Notes under the pieces: generated by a model
Seen by the model: only the letters and a program-made list of their open reading frames with translations
Database searches by the model: none
What the model was told of the DNA's origin: nothing
Part shown: positions 36,933-48,100 of the stretch, piece after piece
How the letters are laid out: each line of letters opens with the position of its first letter
Position numbering within the stretch: position 1 is the stretch's first letter
Made by a program: the position numbers and the translations under genes
DNA from: Phoronis australis
Lineage: Eukaryota > Phoronida > Phoronidae
Reading direction: 5' to 3'
Assembly: GCA_002633005.1 (NCBI GenBank)
Contig: NMRA01000105.1
Coordinates: 62,001 to 126,000 of the forward strand
DNA: 64,000 bases

Positions 36933-37615
36933 TTCATTTGCTTGCATTTTTAAAGCTGTATACTTGTGGCCGTAGTAGGAAACACGTCTTAGCCCCTCGG
37001 TTGGCCGGTTAGGGGCTACAATACAATTCCAATCGCTTTCTGTACGAATTTCGTCCCATGTATTTTAAATGGGGTTTTTGTTTATAATCCGAGGTAATTG
37101 GTTTACAATATGACGACATATACACATGATTTTGGTATCGTTCGATTCCTTGCAAAGTTGTCTTTCCAAAAATGCACAGAAATTTTTCCTACCCCATTCC
37201 CTTAATATTTTATCGTGAAATTTCAGCTCGCACTATTTCCAGGTTCACGGTAGTGATACCGCCATGTTGAATGGAAGGAGTCACCTGGCAGTCAAAAACT
37301 GAACTAATCTACCGACTTCTGCAGATCGTCGCTTTTCATAGGGTCAAATTGACCGAGACCCGTCTATTCCCCACCCGAGTTGTGGTCTCAAGGGTTCGAA
37401 TTTGACCCTGGTACGCATTTACTAGCACGAATGCGCAAAAAAGCGGGGGTTTGTTTTTGAGTTCCATATTGGTGAAAATTGTATCATTTCAGACAATTTT
37501 GTGGAAAAATGGTCAACTGGTCACAATTATAAGAAATTGGAAAAGGCGAAATGCTGCTGCTTTTTCCTCCATGTTATCTCAGGAAAACTTTAATGGAAAT
37601 CTCGTGCGGGCAAAC

Positions 37616-38093
37616 CAGGCCTTTATCCAGGATTTTGAAAATAGGGTGTCCAAAATGGGGTTCCCAATATTCCAGGGCATCCATGATTCCGACGCGTAAC
37701 CCCCACCCCCAGCAATACCCCCAAACACAGATTTTTTTTACAAAAAAATGCATAGATCAAGGTTTTTACATCTAAGTTTATAAAACAGCCTTCTATGGTG
37801 AGCATTTTTACTAAAAAAATGTGTAGACCAAGACTGTCAATCAAGTGTCAAAATAGCAACAATGCATATACTTTGTATATACATTGTATATTTCTTCCTG
37901 CTTTGAGAAAAGAGCCCCCACTGTGAGCCTTCAGAGGCTTCCTAGTATTCATTACAATGTGTGAGTCCAAACTTGAAATGTTGCTATTGACAGTGGGCAT
38001 CCAAATGATACATTGGGGGTTCTTGCCAGGGCCTCCAGATTAGTGCTAGGGCGTCCATTTGAACTCCCAGGACGTACGCTGCATAAAGGCCTG
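37616..38093 (+). mobile_element. 478-bp hAT-type MITE, target duplication GGGCAAAC
   Basis: Starts CAGGCCTTTATCCAGGATTT and ends ACGCTGCATAAAGGCCTG. GGGCAAAC is exact at 37608-37615 and 38094-38101. Compared with the ~960-bp copies it has an internal deletion joining GTAGACCAAGACTG to TCAATCAAGTG; the copy at 10463-10956 has the same short form. Confidence 0.94.
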
Positions 38094-38101
38094 GGGCAAA
38101 C

Positions 38102-39764
38102 ACCATTCGAATCGATGATGCTGTTTCATTCATTAACAACAGGTGTCGCTATAATCTTGAGTTGCGCTGTCATGGCGGTGTCAACCGGGAAATACTGCAA
38201 ACTGAAATTTGACGATAAAATACGGAAGAAATGCGGTAGGGGATACGTTCATATATTTTTGGAAAGATAACGTTGCGAGGAATCGAAAGATACTAAAATC
38301 ATGTGTGTAGGTCAATGTCGTCATATTGTAAACAGTTACCTAATCCGACTATTAGCATACATAATACTACTATTTTCTAAATCCTCTAGTCACGGTGATT
38401 CCAAAAATTATTACTTGTGCTGATTGGTCACTTCTTGTTTATAATTTCTAAGTTTTTCCAAGACCTTCATTTGCTACGCGGATTTAGTTAGGCAGCCATT
38501 TTTAAAAGTGCGACATCTCTTGGTAGGATTGATAACTAACTGTTTACCTGGAGTGAAGTTTGTTCAATGCAGAATGTGTTAAGTGTGTTCGCGTATTTTA
38601 GCCTGCCAGTGATATTAGTTATCTTATTTCCTAATTCCACTTGTTTGAAGCAGTTTTTGTCTCTGGAACGACACATGTCTGCCATAACACGAGCCGAGAT
38701 CATGTCCGTGAGATGTCAAGTGTTCGAGGACGACATTTGTCCGTGAGAACACACATTCTCATGTTTTTTCTGAAGAAGAAGCCTTGAAGAGGCAATCCTT
38801 TATAATGTGACTATTAGTTTTTACTCAAGAGTTTCCCTAATGTGCCATGCACAATTAGCCAATTTTGGGATCTTCTGACACATGCGTGATTATTGTAGTT
38901 ATCATTCCTGCCAAGAGGTGTCGCAGTTTTATAATGGCGGTCACTCGAGATTGGCTGCCACAGATGAACACTTGGTAAAAAACAGTGAATGCATGAATAA
39001 GAAGACCCTAATCTGTACAAGTAATACATTTTTGGAATCACCATGATCACCATGGCGAGAGGATTCAGAAAATATTAATATCAAGTAAGTACGTTAATGG
39101 ATTCGGGTTGTGAACAGTAACTTAAATGGGTAATAGGAGAAATCCGCTCACCGACTGAGAGTTTTCACCTTGTCAAAAATACTTCCTACTCTTAAAACTA
39201 TGCCTATGACTTAAAAAAAGCGCTTACTTTCTTTTGTGGTCCTTTCTACTTCTACACATATCTTCGATGAAGTGTAGCTACTATAATTAAGGTAATGTTG
39301 GCGAAGAATTCCAACTCCACTTTTTTGTCATCGTTAACTTTTTCACCACAAAGTACTTCAACTGAGTCACGCGAGTTAGGCAAAGGCTAGCGCGAGACTG
39401 AACAAAGCGCGTGACGCTGGCGCGTGACACTTGCAAAATAGGATGAGAAGATATCGGGTGAAATTTATAAGATTTGTGTCCGCTGGACTTTTTATTCGTC
39501 ATCATGCGTGATTTCACATAACTTCCTCAAAATGGCACCCGGTAAGGGAAACTTGAGCAAACCGCAACAGATTTTCATGGATATGTTCAAGTTATGCTGA
39601 CTAAATTGTATCCAGAGTCATGGTTAATGTTAATTATAACTCTATGTTCCTATATATATGATTCATTTGATTTTATATGCTGTATTTTGAAATGCGTAAC
39701 TTTTTATGAGGATGTACTATTGTCCTGGATGCTTAGCAAAGTTGCAGCAGCAGGTTCTGAAATT
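38102..39764. other. No gene seen
   Basis: Ends of possible exons were searched for a SLC35B4 start (a short helix with G-x-x-x-G-CCSN). None was found. Frame 39287-39517 (minus) is unsupported. Confidence 0.5.
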
Positions 39765-39895
39765 ATGTGAATAGAACCGTCCCAGATTACACTGTGACGC
39801 TCAAATCTCGTCTTTACACATAATGTCGTAAACATCCGTCAGTCACATTTGCTACTTCGTTTTCCCGTCACTCCCCCCAGAATGCCTAGATTAAC
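39765..39895 (+). mobile_element. THAP mini-element, 5' fragment only (copy 3)
   Basis: AACCGTCCCAGATTACACTG, then CGTAAACATCCGTCAG and CTACTTCGTTTTCCCGTCAC, are colinear with the 5' portions of the copies at 33855 and 17410. It breaks off before the THAP coding part. Confidence 0.65.
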
Positions 39896-40100
39896 TTGAT
39901 GCGCTAACTTTTCCTAGCTATTTCTGAGTAGTGAATGTAATCTATTAAGACGATGCTAATAAATGAAAAAGCGGTTTCCATAAATATCCACATATTAAGA
40001 ATTTTTAAAAACGTTTATGTCATTAAACTGACTCGCTTAAAGTACAGCTGAATTCTGCATCATTTGGGATGATTATGTGCAGTGTGTGAATAAAAAACTG

Positions 40101-40116
40101 NNNNNNNNNNNNNNNN
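40101..40116. other. Assembly gap (16 N)
   Basis: Sixteen N bases of unknown true length, 1.9 kb before the first visible SLC35B4 exon. The missing N-terminal exon could lie here or further upstream. Confidence 1.
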
Positions 40117-41099
40117 GGGGTTACTGACAGTGTTTAGATAAATACATTTCGACTGATACGCTATTGAGCAAAGTAATTCTAAAGTCAACCATTCTCCACT
40201 GATTCCAATTATTGACTTGGTGTGACAATATGAAACCATGTACCAAGTTTCCTACGCGTTTTATAATTTAATGATTAAACATTAATCGATGGCTTAATAA
40301 TGCATATCCCAAGATTCATTCAACAATAAACTTGTGTGTGATACATCATATTGATATGGATGAACACATCTATTGTGGTTTGAATCTCTTTCAACAAGAT
40401 TTTCTTTACTGTGCAGGGTCATATTACAGTACTTTTAACAATGTTGCTGTGCCATGGATGAAAACAAACTCCAGTGAAGAGCCATTTTCATATTCTGGTC
40501 AATTGACTGTAGTGATGCGTCTAGTACGACTCAAATTACCTTATGTTAAGGAAGAAATTAAAAGCATGTAATTCAAATGAAGCAAAATGCACTTAAGTCT
40601 ACTTATTACTAGTAGTTTATTTTAATTTAATGTGTTTTTAACTGTCTTTTTATGTATTGTTTACACGCTTTGTATGTATATATCTTTATCTTTATTTGCA
40701 TATTTTCTGTCTTTATTATTTGTATCGAAGGTATCTTATTTACTTCAATGTTTTGTCTTGCTTTGTGAAGTATCACTTATAACTTTAGTTGGCACTGTAA
40801 ACTTCTGAATAATTTTGTAAATGATTGAACTAACCTATCGGTACAAAATTGTGATTATCGGAATATTAGTTCCACTGAGAAGGCATCCTTCTCCAGTTGA
40901 AAAGTACTTACATGAACGTGACTTAGCCAAGGCCAGGCGTATTTTGCTGAACAGCTTCCTGTGTACAATGGTGATTGGGATGGACGTGTATCAGTGCGTG
41001 CTGACTTCATCAAGAATCTATCTATTTTCAATCGGCTGCCGTTGTTGTGGCGCCCTCTTGTGGCAATCTATTCTTTTTGCCTATAGCTGAATACAAGGT

Positions 41100-41810
41100 C
41101 CCTGATGGGTCCTCATGAAATGTGGCATATGTGTTTCTATTGAGAAAAGTACAAATGATGTCTGTTTTGTGACTTATCTGACTACTGTGCAGTTGCCTAG
41201 TCGCAGTTTTGTTTTTCTTTGTGCTTGCCTAGTCTACCAAGTTCCGTAGTGGATGTTCATGAAATCTGACACAAGTTACTATCATGGTGGTGTTCTCCAT
41301 GACCTGCTTTGAGAGGTCGATGCGACTAGTTTGATTTTGACCCTGACGTGTAAATAGAACGCCACGGAATTGATTTTTTCGTTTTGAACAAAAAACATAA
41401 TTTTTTGTGTTCACTATGATGTGCATGCACTGCGCTCTGTCTAAATTTTCAAAGTGGTTTTAAACGCGACCTGTATGAAGTTTTGAGTGTAGAGAACACT
41501 GCCTGTAGATGACAGCACCTGTCCTGTTTCAGATGGATTTGACTGATGTGGCGACTCCTACTGGCCTTTCTATTGTTTTTGTCGCCTGTATGCCTGTCTT
41601 TGAATTTTCTTGAAGAATCATGATGAAAGGTGGTTGGTGTGTTCCTACTGAGGAGAGCATTTCTGGCTTACTGTGCGCCCCCTGGAGCCTATTATTAAGT
41701 TTACTAGCATTTCTCCATTTAGTAAGAATGTTTAAAATAATAGTAATTTCTTGTATCTGCTGTGTGTGGTGCACATGGTGGATGCATGTCAACACTTTGC
41801 ATTGATCTTG
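41100..41810. repeat. Dispersed repeat, copy B (opposite orientation to copy A)
   Basis: ATCATGATGAAAGGTGGTTG, CTGAGGAGAGCATTTCTGGC and GTTTAAAATAATAGTAATTT correspond, reversed, to 7480-7660. GCGCCCTCTTGTGGCAATCT at about 41050 is the usual opening of this repeat type. It lies just before the first visible SLC35B4 exon. Confidence 0.65.
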
Positions 41811-42007
41811 TCATGTATAGGTGACACCTTTGAAGGCAGCTGATGTTTTTAAATCCTTCCATCGCGAACAGGTACTTTGAAGTCACGATTCCTTTTCAGA
41901 AGATTGGAATATTCACAGACAAAATGAATGTGAGGTTTTACATTATGGAGAGAAACAGTGGTACAAACTTCAATTCTGAAGTATCTTGATTTGATAATCT
42001 TTTGCAG

Positions 42008-42121
42008 GGCCCACCCTGGAAGTGGCACTATTGTAACGTTTTGCCAGTTTTTATTCATCGCTGTTGAGGGATTCATATTTGAATTCAAGTTTGGAACTAA
42101 AAAGTCTGTAATTCCAATGAA
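42008..42121 (+). CDS. SLC35B4: SLC35B4 exon (first visible), helix 2 region
   Basis: Acceptor TTTGCAG ends at 42007 and donor GTAAGT starts at 42122. It reads AHPGSGTIVTFCQFLFIAVE then GFIFEFKFGTKKSVIPM, matching the family stretch after the first helix (HPGxGxxVTFxQFLFIAxEGF). One base at the 5' side and two at the 3' side belong to split codons; AA joins the first A of the next exon to make Lys. Confidence 0.9.
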
Positions 42122-45100
42122 GTAAGTTTGCAAGGTTTTGGGGACATTTTGTCACTGAGGCCAGTCTTAAAAATATCTTTGTTTGCCCTTATCGAACCCA
42201 ACTTTTAACATCTGGGCAGGTAGGGAGGCAAAAACATTTTGATACATCGATTTTGCTACTATTTTTCAATCAATGAGTGACTCCTTCAAGAATATTGAGA
42301 ACTTATAAACTCTCCTTTACGATTTTGCTGAGGGATTTTTTGTAGCGAAACAACCAAGTCGCCAGTAAGGCTATGTCATCAATCAAACAAAAGTGCAAAA
42401 TTAATTACAGGACTTTATGTAGAGTTATAAACAAAAAAGTGAGAGGAATTTTCTGAGTCGGCAGGTTTTAATTGGTCGGTCGGGTAAGGGCAAACGAACT
42501 TAATTTTTATTTAGGCCTGAGTGTAATCATTTCTTTATTTCATACAGTCAAAAACGGTTGTCAAAACCTGTTTATCATTTTGAAAAGCTTGCTAAGTGGT
42601 CAAATTCTTTTGTTTAACAGGTGAAAAGTTCTCACTGTGTTGACGACGAGTAGAAATTTCTGTTGATTCATTTGGTGTTGGGTTATGCTAAAGTAAAGAG
42701 TTTTTAATAAACCTATTTGAGAGCACTTTTATAAGTAACTTAGAAAGCACTTGAATTACAGATTTTAACTTCTTTACAGCAAACTTTTTGTTTTTGTTTT
42801 TGTTTATCTCCAGGCCATGTTCTTTTACCTCATTGTTGTCATATGATTGTTTCATTGTGTTGAAAATTTTTGACAAAGGGTAGAACTTTTCTCCTTACCA
42901 TACTGAAGATATTTTAATTCCATTACATGAAATTCACCAAAGATATTTGTTTTCAGAAACTATGTGGTGATGGTCAGTGTGTTCTTCATCACGTCATCTG
43001 TAAACAACTACGCCCTCAACTTCAACATATCACTACCTCTTCACATGATATTTAAGTCGGTAAGTCTCACCTTCAACAGATCACTATCTGTTCACATGAT
43101 ATTCAAGTTAGTAAGTTTGAACTTCTACTTATCATTATCTTCACATGTTCTAGTCATTAAGTTTCACTTTCAACATATCACTACCTCTTCACATGATATT
43201 CAAGTCGGTAAGTCTCACTTTTAACATATCACTACCTCTCCACATGATATTCCAGTCAATAAGTTTCACTTTTAACATATCACTACCTCTCCACATGATA
43301 TTCAAGTTGGTAAGTCTCACTTTCAACATATCACTACCTCTTTACATCATATTCAAGTCTGTAAGTCTCAGCTTTAAGTCTCACTACCTCTTCACATGAT
43401 ATTCGCTTGAACTGAATCTTGTTCTTCTATGTTTTGCTTATTTGCGAAACTGTAGTTTGATTAAATAATAAACTTTGTGCAATCATGTATAACAAGTCAA
43501 AATTGGAGAGGTTAAATGAAATAATAAAATGTTCCATTAATGCACTGTTGTTCTCCAGTATAAAATACAAATAAAATATTCTACTTTTTAGTATTACCCA
43601 TATTCAAGAGATTGATGCAAACTAAGCAATGTTCACCTGTCAATACTGCCAAATATAGTTTTGATTGACATTTTTATTATTGTCTCTCAAAGCTGCATTT
43701 TGCGTGTTTAGCTGGCTAAAAACAAAAATGGAACGAGACCTTTTATTCGATCTGATTTCTTGCTGTGATATGATTCTATTTTGATTACCAAAAAGTTCAA
43801 AACAGACTGCCAGGGTTATCCCTAGATGTCCCATTTGACTGTCCATCCAGTCAGAGGTTCACTTAGTTAAATTAGATTACCCATTGATAGGTTGAATGAA
43901 TTTAGACGGTTGTGTATGGTTTTTAATTGTTGCTGCGGCGATGCACCAGAATACCTGACCAGAAATATTGTACCAAGTATTTTTAAGATTTGTGCTCCGA
44001 CATTCATATTTACTCAGGAGTCCAAGAGCGGGATGCCCACTACTAAGTCTGATTGGAATTCTGTGTTCAACCAGTGGTCCCAATGACTCATTGGATTAAA
44101 GCGTCTGGAGGGTTAGCAGAAGGTCCTGGGTTCAAGTCCTGTTGGGTAGAAATCTTTTCTAACATATTCATTCGGTCACATGATGTGACCAACAGGAAGC
44201 GTGCAGACCATACTTAAAAATGTATGCAATTTATATTCCCATGCCAGTTTAGATTTACACATTCATAATTATATTCTGGTACCTAGACACAGGACTGTTT
44301 CTTATGCAAGGCAATGTTTTGTTCTTACCATTTGGGAATTTCGTCATTTGTTCAACATTTTATTTCCTTCTACTTTCCAGGGTTCTCTGGTAGCTAACAT
44401 GGTTCTTGGAATCTTCATCTTAAAGAGAAGGTACGGTACACCTTGTTTATCATGTCACAGTGAAACAATATACAGGTTTTATATATTTATTCTGTTAAAT
44501 CTGAAGTATGAAGTTTGAAGCTGCCAGCTTGTATATTAGATAGTAAAATGTTTATAACTTTAAATGTCTGGCAAGTCGGAGTATGCAGTTAGGGTTTAAC
44601 ACTTGTGTTTGAAAGGAAGTGCTGTATAGAATGCACTGTTCACTGCTTTGAACGTCTTCATTCTTGACAGTGGTGATACTGTGTGGAGAGTATTGAATGT
44701 GATCTGTTCATTGTTCTGATCATTTTGCTATAGCTTAAAGTTGTATGGTGGGCAAGGTGTGATTTGTTCACTGTTTTGCACATCTTGCTATAGCTGCAAA
44801 TTCTATGGCGTGCAAGGTGTGAAGTGTTCACTAATTTGAACATCTTGCTCTTTTAGACTAGTTGTATGTTGTAGGGAGTGAATTGTTCGCTGTTTTGAAC
44901 ATGTTGCTATTTTGTTGAGTTGCAGGGAACTGTTTATGTTAATAACTGACGATGTGTTGTGTACTGCTTTGTACTTATTGATAGTTTGTTCCCACAGTTA
45001 CAAGATGTCCAAATATATATCTGTCGCCGTGGTTACAGCTGGCATCTTTATCTGTTCCCTGATGTCAGCTCAAGAGGTCAGTAACTAAGTTTTGTCAATG

Positions 45101-48100
45101 TGCGTGCACCGTCACTTTTATGCCCATAAAGATTGCGGTTAGAGAAACTAGAGTTGTCACTTTATTTGGAAAAAGATTTTAAACAGCTTATTATTTAAAA
45201 TGACTTATTCTTATTAAAATGACATAGGCAAAAAATTGAATTTCAGGCCTCAAAAGCAAGGCCCCATATATTAATATAGGGGGCCCTGCCGAAAGGCGGC
45301 CGGAGAGCGGGGCCACCTATATTAATATGGAGGGCCCCGCCGAAAGGCTGCCGGAGAGCGAGGCCGCTATATTAATATAGAGGGCCCCGCTCTTCGACCC
45401 CGTTTCGGCCTTGCTATTGAGGCCTGAAGTTCAATTTTTTGCCTATGTCATTTTAATAAGAATAAGTCATTTTAAATAATAAGCTGTTTTTAGTACAGTC
45501 CGTTGTCATTGTTCTTGGTTGGCACTCCCCCATTACCAATATAACACCAGATGAAGCAGCGAGCATAACTCTCTTGTTTGGGGCTGTAAAGGTTTAGGTT
45601 CGACTTAAGTTATAACTTCAGGGGTATAAACAATGGCCGGACTTCTAAATCCAGAGGTGGTACGGTACCGAAAAATCCAATGGGAGCTCCGAAAAAACAA
45701 ATGTCTAGACCAAAAAATACTTTGGCGAGCTGACTGATTATGCATGTCCTCTTAATGTCCATCAGAGTCTGGTCTGCACCAGCATTGCTGAATGTTTTCA
45801 TTAAAAACAAAAACATAGCCTTTAAATATTAGAGCAACAGTAAATACTACCCTCAAACGAGTAGTTTGTTTCTCAACATTTCTTGCCTTGTTTTGCTGCT
45901 CTGTTAGTTTTTGACCTCCTTTATCCATCAATCGACTGCCGTTGAAATAATTTGGTCTAGGCACTGTATTTGTTCCCCACTCCCCAGCCACTTAATTCAA
46001 CTGACAAGACCCTAGGATTTGCTGCTATATTGGTTGAGTATTTTTGGGCCGGCCACTGGATTCACCGTAGCGTTGCACAGGTTTTTGGAGCTGTCACTTG
46101 ATTTAACAGTCCAGCCATAGTATTATTTTCTCAGTAATGTTTATATGTAACAGTCAATCTATTGTGGGGATTCACATTAATATGGTCTGTCTATCATTAA
46201 CAGCCCATTTTCTATTTAAGTCAGCTCTACCCTGTATTATCTTACTCATGTGGAGCGCTAAAACCTGTGGATCACATAGTTTTCATCCCTCGGTTTGTCC
46301 ACTCTTGGGTCTTGTCAGTTACCAGTCTCTTGTGAGCCCAGCAGGTGTGTTGTTGTGGTGATTTGCTGTGGTTATCACCCTGACAACGCACGGGCTAGGC
46401 TGACTAATCCGCGTTCATTAGCGTAGTCAGGTTTCTGTGATAAATTTTTGTCTATTCACAGCCCTTCTATCAACAATACTTGACAAATTTGAAATGGAGT
46501 ACCTTGTACAAACTGTGTTGTTTCTCAGAGAAATATCGCAGATCTTGCTCAGTTACACTTTCTTACATTCATTGGTAAATATGCAGATGTAATGTATTAT
46601 ATATATATAGCAGTTCGTGCTAAGTGCTGTAACAGAGGTAGATATGCTGACAACCCTCCCCTTCCAGTCCTCCATTTCTACCTTCCCTCCTACGTTTCTC
46701 CCCTTTCCTGTACCCTCCCTCCTTGCATCGCCCTCCCTTCCTACATCTCCCTCCCTACACCTCCCTTCCTCCCTACATCTCCCTCCCTCCATGTTTCTCC
46801 GTATTCCTCCACCCTCCACCCCTTTCTGTTCCTGTGCTACCATCCGTTCCTCCCTTTTCCACTTTGTTTTGCTTCCTCCCCCCTCTTCAACTGCTTTCAG
46901 ATTTCTAGGTGTTTTCATTTCATTTTTATTTCAGAAGCCACAAAACAGCAAAGATGAAGAAACAGATCTCAGTCGCTGGTTTACTGGTAAACAATGGACT
47001 CACAATTTTGAAACATTTATTTGCTTGTGTGCCATATCAGTTTGCCCCTATTTGTATTAGTTTGGCGACCATCCCCCAAGTGAGTAAGATCTTATGATTG
47101 AGTTCAAAATGTTTTTATTTTCACTTATGCGAAAGACTGGCTTCACCAGATTGACTTGTTTTATTTCTATATCTGGACCTCTATTGGTTTTGTTTTTCAT
47201 CTGAGCGCAGATGTTGTTCTAAATGTTATGCTTAGAAAACACAGGTCTGTCATTACCTTTGTCGTCACCATCCTTGTCATCTTATGTATTATTCATCACC
47301 CCTTGCCGTCATTATCACCCTCATCATCATTATCATCGTCATTGCTAACTTTTCATCACCTGTACTAGTTTCTCATTATTTTGATTCTCCTCATCCTAAT
47401 CCTAATCAAAATAATCTATCATTCCTTGACAATACTTTTCTGTTACAGGCATTGCCATGCTGTCCTTCTCACTGTTTGCTTCAGCACGTCTGGGCATCTA
47501 CCAGGAGCAGACGTACGCACAATATGGAAAACATCCAAAGGAGGCATTGTTTTACAATGTATGTATATAACTGTGGTTATTAAACTCATTCAAAGGTGGC
47601 ATTGTTTTACAATGTATGTATATAACTGTGGTTATTAAACTCATTCAAAGGTGGCATTGTTTTACAATGTAAACTATTTCTAAAACTCATTTAAAGTGGC
47701 TGTGAATGCTCCTTCCATTGCCAAATACAACTTTCGATTTAGAACACTTACCATTATGAACCTGGCCTCATATTTTCCTCAGTCAAATTAGGGATGACTT
47801 CAGTTCTGTGAAAAAACTGACAGTTTGTTATTGCATCAAAACCTGTAGCTTATCACAATGGATCATTGTGTATACCAAGCATGGTGGCAAGGAATGTGGA
47901 ACTGTCAGATCTTTGCAAGCACACAAATCTCTCTCATCTGGGTAAGGATCTCAACACTTAACGTCATATCGCCAAATGTGACCTGGAAAAATTCCAAGGT
48001 CATCTGATAGGAACTGAACAGAGGGCGCCACATGTTGTTGTCAGGAGCCAAAAATGAAATTACTGAGTTACCTGAAGTGAAAAAACCAGATAATTTGAAA

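Noticed and set aside
43020-43413. CRISPR-like array
   Set aside because: Units are head-to-tail with no variable spacers and derive from an exon-intron junction in an animal gene.
44070-44150. Functional tRNA gene
   Set aside because: No T33 in the anticodon loop, a stem mismatch and a weak A box; recorded only as a tRNA-like repeat.
46553-47060. Proline/serine-rich and antisense arginine/glutamate-rich ORFs of 120-147 residues
   Set aside because: They come from a CT-rich low-complexity tract. The only real coding there is the 52-bp SLC35B4 exon at 46935-46986.
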